Shown piece after piece: positions 25,868-34,136 of a stretch of DNA of 64,000 nucleotides. Position numbers and translations under genes: made by a program. This stretch comes from Rhizobium rhizogenes NBRC 13257 (GTDB taxonomy: Bacteria; Pseudomonadota; Alphaproteobacteria; Rhizobiales; Rhizobiaceae): contig NZ_BAYX01000008.1 in the NCBI RefSeq assembly GCF_000696095.1, positions 358,786-422,785 of the forward strand, written 5' to 3'. Below the pieces are notes generated by a model that saw nothing but the letters and a program-made list of their open reading frames with translations, was not told the DNA's origin and ran no database searches. Each line of letters starts with the position of its first letter. The stretch's first letter is position 1.

Positions 25868-26293
25868 ATGGAAGAAGGCACTTCAAACTCACCGAGTGAT
25901 TGCAGCAGCACCGACGAGGGCTACGACATTCTCCAATGGGATCAGCGCGAGGGCTGTGAAGTCCGGCAGATCCTCGACAGGATCGCCGACAAGTGGTCGC
26001 TGCTGGTCATTGCCCTGCTTGAAAAGCGCACGCTGCGGTTCACGGAATTGAAGCGGAGCATCGATGGCGTCAGCCAGCGGATGCTGACCAATACGCTGCG
26101 CCATCTGGAGCGTGATGGCATTGTCGAACGCACCGTGTTCCCGGTGGTGCCGCCACGCGTCGAATACAGGCTGACATCTCTCGGCTGCACCTTGCACGAA
26201 ACGATCCAGTCGCTGGTCAACTGGACGGAAAACAATCAGCGGGAAATCATTGAGGCTCGCATCCGCTATGACGCGCGGGAACGGGATCGCTGA
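25868..26293 (+). CDS. HxlR-family transcriptional regulator
   Basis: A 141-residue winged helix-turn-helix regulator. The conserved N-terminal cysteine is C30 in QREGCEVRQ, followed by ILDRIADKWSLLVIALL, the HxlR core ELKRSIDGVSQRMLTNTLRH, and the wing ERTVFPVVPPRVEYRLT. In several HxlR proteins the cysteine senses quinones, aldehydes or oxidants. The divergent MFS exporter is its likely target. Confidence 0.9.
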   Translation: MEEGTSNSPSDCSSTDEGYDILQWDQREGCEVRQILDRIADKWSLLVIALLEKRTLRFTELKRSIDGVSQRMLTNTLRHLERDGIVERTVFPVVPPRVEYRLTSLGCTLHETIQSLVNWTENNQREIIEARIRYDARERDR

Positions 26294-26711
26294 CCGGATT
26301 TCCGCGCGCCGCGGTGGGCTTCAAGTCCCACATGCCTGGCCCGGATGCCTTCCTGTCGTGTGATTGGACGACACGGCTGCGACCGTTTGAGTTTTCAAGC
26401 GGTAAACTCATGCCCCGCTGACCGAAATACAAGGCATTCCATAGTGATGTGACGCTAGCCGACTGGGGCCGACGTTATCTGTATAGAATTGCTTGGCCAT
26501 AGCAAGTTTACTCGTTTCAATGCTCAAATGGTGTTGGAGATTCCATGACTTAACGCTGAGATATCTGGAGAATAGACCTCCATCTTTCTCGGAGGTTTCT
26601 CTGTTGGTGCTTCCACGTCGCAATCTTCGAATAGAATAGGGGCTATTTATTCGAAATCCGACACGCGATGGCGAGGCTGCTGGGAATTGGCCTGTGCTTA
26701 GGGGGCGCGCC
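26294..26711. other. Low-GC intergenic region upstream of the WcbI-GSCFA cluster
   Basis: About 418 bases without a supported gene. The right half is clearly AT-richer than the window average. A short inverted repeat (ACCTCC at 26576-26581, GGAGGT at 26591-26596) is present and ends in a pyrimidine run; it could be a weak terminator or part of a leader. No convincing promoter could be fixed. Confidence 0.45.
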
Positions 26712-27569
26712 GTGGAGCGTTGGTTGTTGATTTCCAATTGCAATACTTATGCGCTTGCGCGTTCGTTGCAGTTGTTGAGCGACAGTTTCGATCTTGATTG
26801 TGTGGATGTTTGGCAATTCAAGAGGGAAATGGCGGATTACGCCGAGAAGATTCCGAAATACGATAGGCTGATCATAAATCCCATAGCGGAGCTGATGGGA
26901 TATGATTTTTCATCGGTGGAGAATCTGCACAAGATTCCGAACCTGGAGTTCGACGCCTACCACCCGGATTTTTGTTTCGCCTGCGCGCGCGGCGAACGTA
27001 TCTACAAGCCTCTGGCCGCCAATCAGTCGATGATTATTCTCGCAGCCTTCCAGGCGGGGTTGAGCGTCGAGAAGACGCGAAGGCTGTTTCGTCGCGACAT
27101 ATATGAACAAAGCGGCTTCTTCTCGCGCTGGGAGCCGGCGAGAGACAGACTCATCTCCACTTTCGCTGTCTTCGGGATGGATATGACGAACCCCTTCAGG
27201 CGCTGGACGCGCGGCGAGAGTTTCATGCATAGCCTGGCGCATCCCAAGGCCCACCCTATCCTCGATGTCGCTCGCACATTTCTCAGGAATCGCGGCATCG
27301 AGACAAACAAGACGGATCTGGTGCCGTTCGACACAATCGTGAATGGGGTCTGTCTTCCGGTATACCCCGAAATAGGCGAATTGTTCGGGGTTCGTGGCTC
27401 CTACATGTTTAAGGTTTTCGGCGAGTACAAGCTCATCTCGCTGGAGAAACTCATTGAGCTCAGTTTCGAAGCTTACTCGGACTATGGGGCGGATGAGATC
27501 ACGGTCGAGCCGGGCTATCTCACGCGTTTCAACCGCGTAAAACAGGCGATAGCGGAGGCAGATGCATGA
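26712..27569 (+). CDS. WcbI-like polysaccharide-modification protein, copy 1
   Basis: A 285-residue protein resembling WcbI, the capsule-biosynthesis CoA-binding putative acetyltransferase of Burkholderia. The N terminus VERWLLISNCNTYALARSL carries the family's NCQ-like motif in the form NCN. Other blocks shared with copy 2 are EFDAYHPDFCF, FRRDIYEQSGFFSRWE, ESFMHSLAHPKAHPI and RNRGIETNKTD. Start GTG 26712 has AGGGGG about six bases upstream and matches the GTG start of copy 2. Its stop overlaps the GSCFA gene ATG (ATGA). Composition is lower in GC than most neighbours. No glycosyltransferase is nearby; function is inferred from family only. Confidence 0.8.
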   Translation: MERWLLISNCNTYALARSLQLLSDSFDLDCVDVWQFKREMADYAEKIPKYDRLIINPIAELMGYDFSSVENLHKIPNLEFDAYHPDFCFACARGERIYKPLAANQSMIILAAFQAGLSVEKTRRLFRRDIYEQSGFFSRWEPARDRLISTFAVFGMDMTNPFRRWTRGESFMHSLAHPKAHPILDVARTFLRNRGIETNKTDLVPFDTIVNGVCLPVYPEIGELFGVRGSYMFKVFGEYKLISLEKLIELSFEAYSDYGADEITVEPGYLTRFNRVKQAIAEADA

Positions 27570-28624
27570 GCAATCCATATTCCACGATCAATGACTATCA
27601 GTTGTGGCGTCGCTCCGTTGCACGCGTGGAAACGCATATGTTCGATCCGATCGTCAATCCGAGATTCAAGATCGACAGGCAAGTGAAAGTCGCAACGGCC
27701 GGGAGTTGTTTCGCGCAGCATATCTCGCGCCAGATTCAACGCATCGGCTTTCATTATTTCATTGCCGAGAAGGGCGAGCATTTGTCCGACGCGGAAAGAT
27801 CCAAGCGAAATTTCGGCGTCTTCTCGGCGCGCTACGGGAATATCTATACGGCCCGGCAGCTGCTTCAGCTTTTCGATGAAGTCTTCGAAGGTCGTGAACC
27901 CGTGGAGAAAGCCTGGTTGCGCAAGGATGGAAGGTTCGTCGATCCTTACCGTCCGCAGATCGAGCCGGACGGGTATGAAAGCCCGGACGCCGTCGTCGAG
28001 GCGCGCCGTTCACATCTTGCGGCCGTGCGGTCGGTATTCCTCGATTCCGATGTTCTCGTCTTCACGCTGGGGCTGACGGAATCGTGGCGATCGAAGGCGG
28101 ATGGATCCGTCTTTCCTCTTGCGCCCGGGGTGACCGCGGGATCGTTCGATCCTAACCGGTATGAATTCGTCAATTTCACCGTCGAAGAGGTCGACCGTCA
28201 TCTGTCGCTGTTCCTGAAGAAATTGAAGGAGGTCAATCCTCGCGTAAAGGTGCTTCTCACCGTTTCCCCGGTGCCGCTGGTGGCGACCTACGAGAACCGG
28301 AACGTCCTGGTTTCGACGACCTATAGCAAAGCCGTGCTGCGCGTGGTGGCAGAGCAGATGCTCTCGCGTTTTGACTGGATCGACTATTTCCCGTCCTACG
28401 AGATCATCACCGGAAGCTATGCCGGCGGCCTCTACTATGAAGACGACTACCGTGAGGTGAACCATCTCGGTGTAGCGCATGTGATGCGGTGCTTCGTCAG
28501 GAACTACGTCTCGCAGCCCAGCAAGGAAGCCGAGCCCAAAGCCGTGATGCTGCCGCCGCCTCCCGAGACCGAGTATCAAACCGTTGTCTGCGACGAACGA
28601 GAGATCGAGATGCTGCGCCCCTGA
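27566..28624 (+). CDS. GSCFA-domain protein
   Basis: A 352-residue protein of the GSCFA family, named after the motif seen here at residues 46-50 in ATAGSCFAQHI. The family is SGNH-hydrolase-like; the serine of GSCFA stands where an SGNH nucleophile would be, and later blocks VFTLGLTESW, LTVSPVPLVATY and VNHLG fit that fold (the last holding a possible catalytic His). Such proteins are found with polysaccharide genes and may add or remove acyl groups. The gene is coupled to WcbI copy 1 by ATGA overlap, and WcbI copy 2 follows 69 bases later, so the three form one operon. Confidence 0.85.
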   Translation: MSNPYSTINDYQLWRRSVARVETHMFDPIVNPRFKIDRQVKVATAGSCFAQHISRQIQRIGFHYFIAEKGEHLSDAERSKRNFGVFSARYGNIYTARQLLQLFDEVFEGREPVEKAWLRKDGRFVDPYRPQIEPDGYESPDAVVEARRSHLAAVRSVFLDSDVLVFTLGLTESWRSKADGSVFPLAPGVTAGSFDPNRYEFVNFTVEEVDRHLSLFLKKLKEVNPRVKVLLTVSPVPLVATYENRNVLVSTTYSKAVLRVVAEQMLSRFDWIDYFPSYEIITGSYAGGLYYEDDYREVNHLGVAHVMRCFVRNYVSQPSKEAEPKAVMLPPPPETEYQTVVCDEREIEMLRP

Positions 28625-28693
28625 CGCCGCCCAAACCGGTAGCCGGCTTACGGGGGATGTTTAGAGGCATATGGATATCATTGGGAGCCTGCC

Positions 28694-29554
28694 GTGGAAG
28701 CATGGTTGATTATTTCGAATGCCCAGACGTTCGGCCTTGCAAACTCCATGAGGTTGCTGACCAATGATGTGAAGATCGATCACGTCGATGTCTGGACGCT
28801 TCGGGCAAGCCTGGATCATTTCGTCCAGACTATTCCCACATATGACCGGATCGTGATCCATCCCCAGATCGAGCATGGATATTATGATTTCTCCTCGGTG
28901 GAAAAGCTGAGCCGAATTCCGTCCATACAATTTGATGCCTACCATCCGGACATCTGTTTTGTCGGCGCGAGAGGGCAGCTCATCAACGGTCCGATGGGCG
29001 CCTATCACTCCATGATCGCGCTGGCGGCCTTTCGAGCGGGATTGAGCGCCGAGAGAACGCGAGCCTTGTTTCGGCGCGATATATTCGAGCGAAGCGGATT
29101 CTTTTCCCGCTGGGAGAGCGAGCGGAAGCAGCTGCTGGAAAGCTTTGCCGCGCATGGGCTGGATATATCGGAGTCGTTTAGAGCCTGGTCGCGGCGCGAG
29201 AGCTTCATGTATGGCATAGATCACTCCAAGGCTCGCCCCATCCGCGATATCGCGCGCGTCTTCCTGCGACAGTGCGGCATCGAAACAAACCAGACCGATA
29301 TCGTGCCCGCTGACGTCATCATGGCTGGGTGTTGTTTTCCGGTATATCCGGAGGTGGCTGAGGTTTTGGGAGTCGAGGGCTCCTATATGTTCAAGCCGCA
29401 TCAGGACTATAGGCTCATTTCGTTGGAGAAGTTTATCGAGCAAAGCTTCGCCTTGTATGGGAAATACTCTCCCGAGGAGATCCTGCCGGGTCCTCTTTTC
29501 ACTGAGCGCTACGATCGCGTCAGATCCATTGTGGCAGAAGAAAATCTACAGTGA
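28694..29554 (+). CDS. WcbI-like polysaccharide-modification protein, copy 2
   Basis: A 286-residue paralogue of the product encoded at 26712-27569. It has the same layout: MEAWLIISNAQTFGLANSM, QFDAYHPDICF, FRRDIFERSGFFSRWE, RESFMYGIDHSKARPI and RQCGIETNQTD. The NCQ-like motif here reads NAQ, so the cysteine is lost while copy 1 keeps Cys but has Asn for Gln. GTG 28694 has GGGAG about seven bases upstream. It ends 2 bases before the 3' end of a convergent MFS gene. Whether it retains catalytic function is uncertain. Confidence 0.78.
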   Translation: MEAWLIISNAQTFGLANSMRLLTNDVKIDHVDVWTLRASLDHFVQTIPTYDRIVIHPQIEHGYYDFSSVEKLSRIPSIQFDAYHPDICFVGARGQLINGPMGAYHSMIALAAFRAGLSAERTRALFRRDIFERSGFFSRWESERKQLLESFAAHGLDISESFRAWSRRESFMYGIDHSKARPIRDIARVFLRQCGIETNQTDIVPADVIMAGCCFPVYPEVAEVLGVEGSYMFKPHQDYRLISLEKFIEQSFALYGKYSPEEILPGPLFTERYDRVRSIVAEENLQ

Positions 29555-29556
29555 TT

Positions 29557-31113
29557 TCAACGTTGCGGCCTGGCACCCTCTCCGTGGTCCGCTCTTAGCG
29601 GAAGCTCTGGCAGAAACAACAGCGCAATCAGTGCCAGTGCCACGATGACGGTTCCGGTGGCGAAGGTCATGGCGATGGCGTGGCGGTAGAGCGCGATCGC
29701 CGCGGCATGGGCTTCCGGCGAAGCGGTGGCGAGCTGCTTCAGGCCGCTTTCGGTCAGCGACGACATGTCCAGGCTGCCGGACGCGCCAGTCGCCTGTTGC
29801 ACGCGATAGGCAAGGATCGCGCCGGAGCCGGTGACGCCGATGAGGCCGCCGAGCGAGCGGAAGAAGGCAAGCGTCGCCGTGCCGACACCGCGATGGGCGA
29901 GGGGCAGGGCGTTCTGTACCGCGATCGTCATCGTCGGCATCACCAGCCCAAGCCCCAGGCCGAGCGCAAAGATCGAGGGTTCGATGACGGCGAATCCCAG
30001 GCTCTCGGCGGCGGCCAAGGTGAGCACGGCGAAGGCCGTGGTTGCAAGGCCGAGGCCAAAAAGCTGGGCCGGCTTGTAGCGGCCGGAGCGTTGTAGAAGC
30101 ACACGTCCGTTGAACATCGAGGAGATGACGAAGCCGACCATCAGCGGTCCGGTCAGCAGGCCGGATTGCGAGGGACTGACACCCATGACCATCTGGAAGA
30201 ACAGCGGAAAGAACAGGCTCGCGCCGAGCATGCCCATGAAGGTCAGGGCGAGCACAAGGCAGGCAATGACGAACAGGCGGTTGCGGAAGAGATCGGGTGG
30301 CAGAACCGGCTCCGATTCGCGGCGGACATGGAAGACAAAGAGGACGGTGAGGATGAGGGAGGCCGCCGACAGGCCGATGATCTCAGGTGAATTCCAGGGC
30401 CATTCGTTGCCGCCAAGCGCAAGTACCAGCAGGAGGCCGGTGGTGCAGGCGGTCAAGAGTGCCGCGCCGAGATAGTCGATGCGGCGGCTGCGCGCCTGAT
30501 GTGGCCGCTTCATGGCGCGGCCGATCATGACAAGGGCGACCGCGCCGATCGGCAGGTTGACGTAAAAGATCCAGTGCCACGAAAGCAGATCGGTGATGAC
30601 ACCGCCGACGACCGGGCCGATGACGCTGCAGACGGCAAAGACGGCGGCGATCGAGCCCTGGCTGCGGCCACGCCTGGCCGGCGGCACCAGGTCGCCGATG
30701 ATGATCTGCGCAAGCGGCATCAACCCGCCGGCGCCAATGCCCTGAATGGCGCGGAAGATAATGAGCTGCAGCAGCGTCTGCGCCATGCCGCTCAGAATGG
30801 AGCCGAGAAGGAAGATCAGGATTGCCGCGTAGATCATCGGCTTGCGGCCATATTGGTCGCTGAGTTTGCCGTAGAGCGGCATGGTGCTGGTCGAGGCCAG
30901 CACATAGGCGCTGACCACCCAGGACAGATGCGTCACGCCGCCGAGATCGCTGACGATGCGCGGCAGAGCTGTGGCGACGATACTCTGGTCGATGGCGGCG
31001 AGGCCGAGCACGATCATCAGGCCGAGGATGACGGCGCGGATTTCGCGGCGGTCGGGCGGGCCGCTTTCGCTCAGTGTCGGTTGCGGGGCGGCTTGCTGAT
31101 TCCGGGCGGTCAT
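29557..31113 (-). CDS. MFS multidrug exporter of the EmrB/QacA (DHA2) type
   Basis: A 518-residue transporter with about 14 transmembrane helices. The first helix has LGLAAIDQSIVATALPRIVS, motif A is GKLSDQYGRKPMIYA, and motif C lies in VIGPVVGGVITDLLSWHW. I chose ATG 31113 because it overlaps the stop of the upstream MarR gene (ATGA); an upstream extension in the same frame would run inside marR and has an atypical basic composition. The operon structure regulator-exporter indicates MarR-controlled drug efflux. Confidence 0.92.
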   Translation of the reverse strand: MTARNQQAAPQPTLSESGPPDRREIRAVILGLMIVLGLAAIDQSIVATALPRIVSDLGGVTHLSWVVSAYVLASTSTMPLYGKLSDQYGRKPMIYAAILIFLLGSILSGMAQTLLQLIIFRAIQGIGAGGLMPLAQIIIGDLVPPARRGRSQGSIAAVFAVCSVIGPVVGGVITDLLSWHWIFYVNLPIGAVALVMIGRAMKRPHQARSRRIDYLGAALLTACTTGLLLVLALGGNEWPWNSPEIIGLSAASLILTVLFVFHVRRESEPVLPPDLFRNRLFVIACLVLALTFMGMLGASLFFPLFFQMVMGVSPSQSGLLTGPLMVGFVISSMFNGRVLLQRSGRYKPAQLFGLGLATTAFAVLTLAAAESLGFAVIEPSIFALGLGLGLVMPTMTIAVQNALPLAHRGVGTATLAFFRSLGGLIGVTGSGAILAYRVQQATGASGSLDMSSLTESGLKQLATASPEAHAAAIALYRHAIAMTFATGTVIVALALIALLFLPELPLRADHGEGARPQR

Positions 31114-31559
31114 TGTCCGATGGCTCCGAGTGGGCCGATCGCTGCGCGAATGGCGGCGCGCGCTTCGGGCGACAGTTTTGCGAGTTCGGAGGCGAGCCAG
31201 TCGGTCCGCCTTTGCTTGATGCTCTTGATCAGGGTCCACCCCTTGTCCGTGGCGATCAGGCCGTTGCGTCGCCGGTCTTGCGGATCGGGCGCGGCGCGGG
31301 CGACAAGGCCCTCGCGTTCCATGGCCTTGATATGCCCCGATATTGTCGGCCCACGCAATTTTTCCTGCCGGGCCAGCTCGGCGACGCCGATGCCCGGTTG
31401 CCGGATGATCCCGACGAGAAGAAGCGCCTGCAGCGGCGAGATGCCGGTGTCGCCGGTCTCGCGTTTTAGCTGGCGATGGAGGCGATGCAGGGCCGGGCGC
31501 AGCGCTTCGGCCAGTGCCATAGCCTCTTCAATATCGTTGGCGTGCCCGGTTTCATACAT
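31110..31559 (-). CDS. MarR-family transcriptional regulator
   Basis: A 149-residue MarR repressor. The winged helix-turn-helix is seen as SPLQALLLVGIIRQPGIGVA then ELARQEKLRGPTISGHIKAM, and the wing ends DRRRNGLIATDKG. It is the first gene of a two-gene operon with the MFS exporter, joined by a 4-base overlap, and probably represses it until a ligand binds. The short upstream region (31560-31640) contains an AT-rich TATCTATATAGATA inverted repeat near 31590-31603, a plausible operator. Confidence 0.9.
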   Translation of the reverse strand: MYETGHANDIEEAMALAEALRPALHRLHRQLKRETGDTGISPLQALLLVGIIRQPGIGVAELARQEKLRGPTISGHIKAMEREGLVARAAPDPQDRRRNGLIATDKGWTLIKSIKQRRTDWLASELAKLSPEARAAIRAAIGPLGAIGQ

Positions 31560-31589
31560 GCGTTCAGATCCTATAAATAGGTAGGCTTC

Positions 31590-31603
31590 CTATCTATATA
31601 GAT
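31590..31603. promoter_or_regulatory. Candidate MarR operator (TATCTATATAGATA)
   Basis: A perfect 14-base palindrome about 30-45 bases upstream of the marR start in an AT-rich stretch. MarR operators are usually palindromes that overlap the promoter of the marR-exporter operon. Binding is inferred from position and symmetry only. Confidence 0.5.
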
Positions 31604-31642
31604 ATTACGCTGTTCAAGTTTGCGCAAGCGGTCGAATCCTCG

Positions 31643-31668
31643 GGAACCTTTTTCAATCATTGCGCGTT
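31643..31668 (+). promoter_or_regulatory. EcfG (RpoE2)-type general stress promoter of the BA14K gene
   Basis: GGAAC (31643-31647), a 17-base spacer and CGTT (31665-31668) match the alphaproteobacterial general-stress promoter consensus. The start codon of the BA14K-like gene lies 30 bases downstream. Confidence 0.7.
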
Positions 31669-31697
31669 TTCTGATGTCGTTGGGACTTGAGAGGAGA

Positions 31698-32204
31698 ATG
31701 ACCGTGAGGAGATTATTGTCGGCGGTGTCAGCCACCGCCTTGAGTGTTTTGCTTGCCGTTTCGTCCATCAATCCAGTCGCTGCGGGGCCAATCCAACCCC
31801 TGCCGCAGCCACTGGCCTTGCAGACGAACGGGGCCTTGCAGACGACCGGCCAGGCCAATGGCGTGACCGAGGTGCAATATCGTCATCACCGACCGCACTA
31901 TCGTCCGCATTACCGGCCCCATCATCGGCCGTATTATCGCCCTGGCTATCATCATCGCCCGGGCTATTGGCAGGGCCATCGCGGCTATCGTTACGCGCGC
32001 CCCGGCTATCGCCGTTACAATGATGGCTGGTGGTATCCGATGGCGGCCTTCACCGCGGGCGCGATCGTCGGTGGCGCGGTGGCTCGCCCATCGCATGGAA
32101 GCGCGCATGTTCGCTGGTGCGCGAACCGGTATCGGTCGTATCGCGCCTCCGACAACACCTATCAGCCGACCAATGGTCCGCGCCGGCAATGCGTCGTGCG
32201 GTGA
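31698..32204 (+). CDS. BA14K-family secreted protein, His/Tyr/Arg-rich
   Basis: A 168-residue product with a signal peptide (about 1-30, NPVAAG), a repetitive His-Tyr-Arg-Pro region (about 62-115, units like HYRPH and HRPYYRPGY), one hydrophobic stretch (about 125-140) and a C-terminal BA14K motif (VRWCANRYRSYRASDNTYQ, ending GPRRQCVVR). BA14K proteins are lectin-like, immunogenic surface proteins in Brucella and rhizobia. GAGGAG precedes ATG 31698 closely; the GTG at 31704 has better spacing and may be the true start. An EcfG-type promoter precedes it. Confidence 0.82.
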   Translation: MTVRRLLSAVSATALSVLLAVSSINPVAAGPIQPLPQPLALQTNGALQTTGQANGVTEVQYRHHRPHYRPHYRPHHRPYYRPGYHHRPGYWQGHRGYRYARPGYRRYNDGWWYPMAAFTAGAIVGGAVARPSHGSAHVRWCANRYRSYRASDNTYQPTNGPRRQCVVR

Positions 32205-32217
32205 TTTATGTGTGAAT

Positions 32218-32245
32218 CCCTCTCCCCGCCTCGGCGGGGAGAGGG
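32218..32245. repeat. Palindromic intergenic element (13-bp perfect stem)
   Basis: CCCTCTCCCCGCC (32218-32230) and GGCGGGGAGAGGG (32233-32245) form a perfect inverted repeat with two bases between. It sits between the convergent BA14K and SDR genes and could also act as a transcription barrier, but it lacks a T run. Palindromes of this type are common in rhizobial intergenic regions. Confidence 0.7.
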
Positions 32246-32251
32246 CGAATA

Positions 32252-33199
32252 TCACGCTATAGCCGGCACCGGCATCTTCAATCCCGTCAACTGCTCCGAT
32301 ACTTCCCAAAGCCGCCGCCATATGGCGTTGTTCTGGGCGTAGGGCACGATCTTGGCACGGACTGGCGAGCCTTTCAGCTCGTAGAAACCATCAGGACCAT
32401 ACATGACACCGCCCTCGGCAATAGGCGAGGTGGCGGCGAACAATGTCGGCAGGGCGCCGCCCGCCGCCGAATGCGAGAGGATCGGCTCTATCGCCTTGCC
32501 AACCAGTTCAAGCCAGCCCGCCCTGTTCCGGCCCATGCGCGGGCCGGTGCTTTGCAGGCCGGTGATCGCGTAGCCGGGATGGGCCGCCGTGCTCGTGAGG
32601 TTCCAGCCCTCGGCCCGGGCGATCCGGTCGAGTTCGAGGCTGAACATCAATGTCGCCAGCTTTGACTGGCAATAGGCGCGCCATGCGCTGTAGCTCTCCT
32701 CCCAGTGCAGGTCGTCGAAATTGATCTTGCCGCTGCGGTGCGCCAGGCTGCTTACGGTGACGACGCGCGGGCTCTTTGCGGCAAGGAGCTTCGGCAATAG
32801 CCGCATGGTCAAGGCGAAGTGACCGATATAATTCGCGCCCATCTGCATCTCGAAGCCATCCTCCGTCTCATGCCGATCCGGAATGGCCATGATGCCGGCA
32901 TTGTTGATGAGCAGGTCGATCCGGGGCGCGGATGCGGCGATGCGGGTGGCGGCGCGGGCGACGGAAACGAGGCTGGCGAGATCGAGTGGTTCGAAGGCAA
33001 TGTCGGCGCCGGGCGCCGCGGCGCGGATCTCAGCCAGCACCTCGGCGCCTTTTCTTTCATTGCGCGACGCGATGATCACCCTGGCGCCGGCGCCTGCCAG
33101 CGCCTTGGCGGCTTCATAACCGATGCCGCTGGTGGCGCCGGTGATGACGGCCGTACGGCCGGTCTGCGAGGGAATGTCTTTCACGGTCCAGTCGGGCAT
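32252..33199 (-). CDS. Short-chain dehydrogenase (retinol dehydrogenase-like)
   Basis: A 315-residue SDR. The cofactor motif VITGATSGIGYEAAKAL is near residue 18, LLINNAGIM near 95, and the catalytic set is VTVSSLAHRSG and YCQSKLATL (YxxxK intact). The arginine after the first strand (ASRNERKG) suggests NADP(H). Length and C-terminal extension resemble the retinol-dehydrogenase/WW-domain oxidoreductase-like branch. The divergent methyltransferase-TetR genes start 228 bases away. The substrate cannot be told. Confidence 0.88.
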   Translation of the reverse strand: MPDWTVKDIPSQTGRTAVITGATSGIGYEAAKALAGAGARVIIASRNERKGAEVLAEIRAAAPGADIAFEPLDLASLVSVARAATRIAASAPRIDLLINNAGIMAIPDRHETEDGFEMQMGANYIGHFALTMRLLPKLLAAKSPRVVTVSSLAHRSGKINFDDLHWEESYSAWRAYCQSKLATLMFSLELDRIARAEGWNLTSTAAHPGYAITGLQSTGPRMGRNRAGWLELVGKAIEPILSHSAAGGALPTLFAATSPIAEGGVMYGPDGFYELKGSPVRAKIVPYAQNNAIWRRLWEVSEQLTGLKMPVPAIA

Positions 33200-33426
33200 T
33201 GCCAGTCTCCAAGGGGAAGAGTTTCGCTATTTCTGTATCGGATTAAATATTGCACTAAACGCAAAAATACAATAGTTAAAAAAATGCATTGATTATGAGG
33301 CGCCGTTATGGTTTTCATGCCGCTGATTTCAGCGGCGGGTTTGTTGCTGTGCCTTCGAATTGCCACGCTGCTCGTGGCGTGATCACGCCACAATTGGTGT
33401 TCTTGGTCACAGATGGGACTAACGGA

Positions 33427-34125
33427 ATGACGACAAAGACGACATGCTCCGATTTCGTGCAGTTCTTCCGCTCCTGGGTGAGCGACCCCATGCGGGTTGC
33501 GGCGATTGCGCCATCCGGCGAACGACTGGCGCGGCTGATGACGCAGGAGATCGAACCGCTCGACGGCCCGGTCCTCGAACTCGGTCCCGGCACCGGCGTT
33601 TTCACGCGGGCATTGCTGGCGCGTGGCGTCTCCGAATGCGATTTGACCCTGATCGAGTTCGGCGAAGAGTTCGTCGCTCCGCTGCGCGGCCGTTTTCCGC
33701 AAGCGCGCGTGGTTCAGATGGATGCGGCGCAGCTCGGCCAATGCGGCCTGTTTGCTGACACGCCATTCGGCGCTGTTGTCAGCGGTCTGCCGCTGCTTTC
33801 TATGCCTCCGGAAAAGATCGCCGCGATCGTCGGCGGCGCTTTCGCGACGATGAAGCCCGGCGGCTCCTTCTATCAGTTCACCTACGGTCCGCGCTGTCCG
33901 GTGCCGCGGCTGATCCTCGATCGCCTCGGCCTGAAGGCGACGCGCGTCGGCGGCACTGTGCGCAACATTCCGCCGGCGGGCGTCTATCGCATATCGCGTG
34001 GAAAACCGCTGGAGCTCTCGATTGATGGCTCCGAATATCGTAGCACGAATGAGAATGCTGGAATCGCCGCCTATGCGGCTGAGGCCGGCGCGGCCGATAT
34101 GGGGCGGCCGGAGGCAGGTGCATAA
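33427..34125 (+). CDS. Phospholipid N-methyltransferase-like SAM enzyme
   Basis: A 232-residue class I methyltransferase similar to the COG3963/PmtA-like group. The N terminus FVQFFRSWVSDPMRVAAIAP is the typical membrane-interacting amphipathic part; motif I is VLELGPGTGVFTRAL, and the segment GAVVSGLPLLSMP is motif IV. Start ATG 33427 fits family length; the frame is open upstream without homology. The last 35 residues (after the YRISRGK block) are not typical and may result from sequence drift or an old frameshift. A TetR gene follows 11 bases after the stop, in the same direction. Confidence 0.8.
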   Translation: MTTKTTCSDFVQFFRSWVSDPMRVAAIAPSGERLARLMTQEIEPLDGPVLELGPGTGVFTRALLARGVSECDLTLIEFGEEFVAPLRGRFPQARVVQMDAAQLGQCGLFADTPFGAVVSGLPLLSMPPEKIAAIVGGAFATMKPGGSFYQFTYGPRCPVPRLILDRLGLKATRVGGTVRNIPPAGVYRISRGKPLELSIDGSEYRSTNENAGIAAYAAEAGAADMGRPEAGA

Positions 34126-34136
34126 CGGGGGACTTC

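Noticed and set aside
31870..31990. DNA tandem repeat in the BA14K gene
   Set aside because: The repetition is at protein level (His-Tyr-Arg-Pro units) with varying codons, so it is not an exact DNA repeat array.
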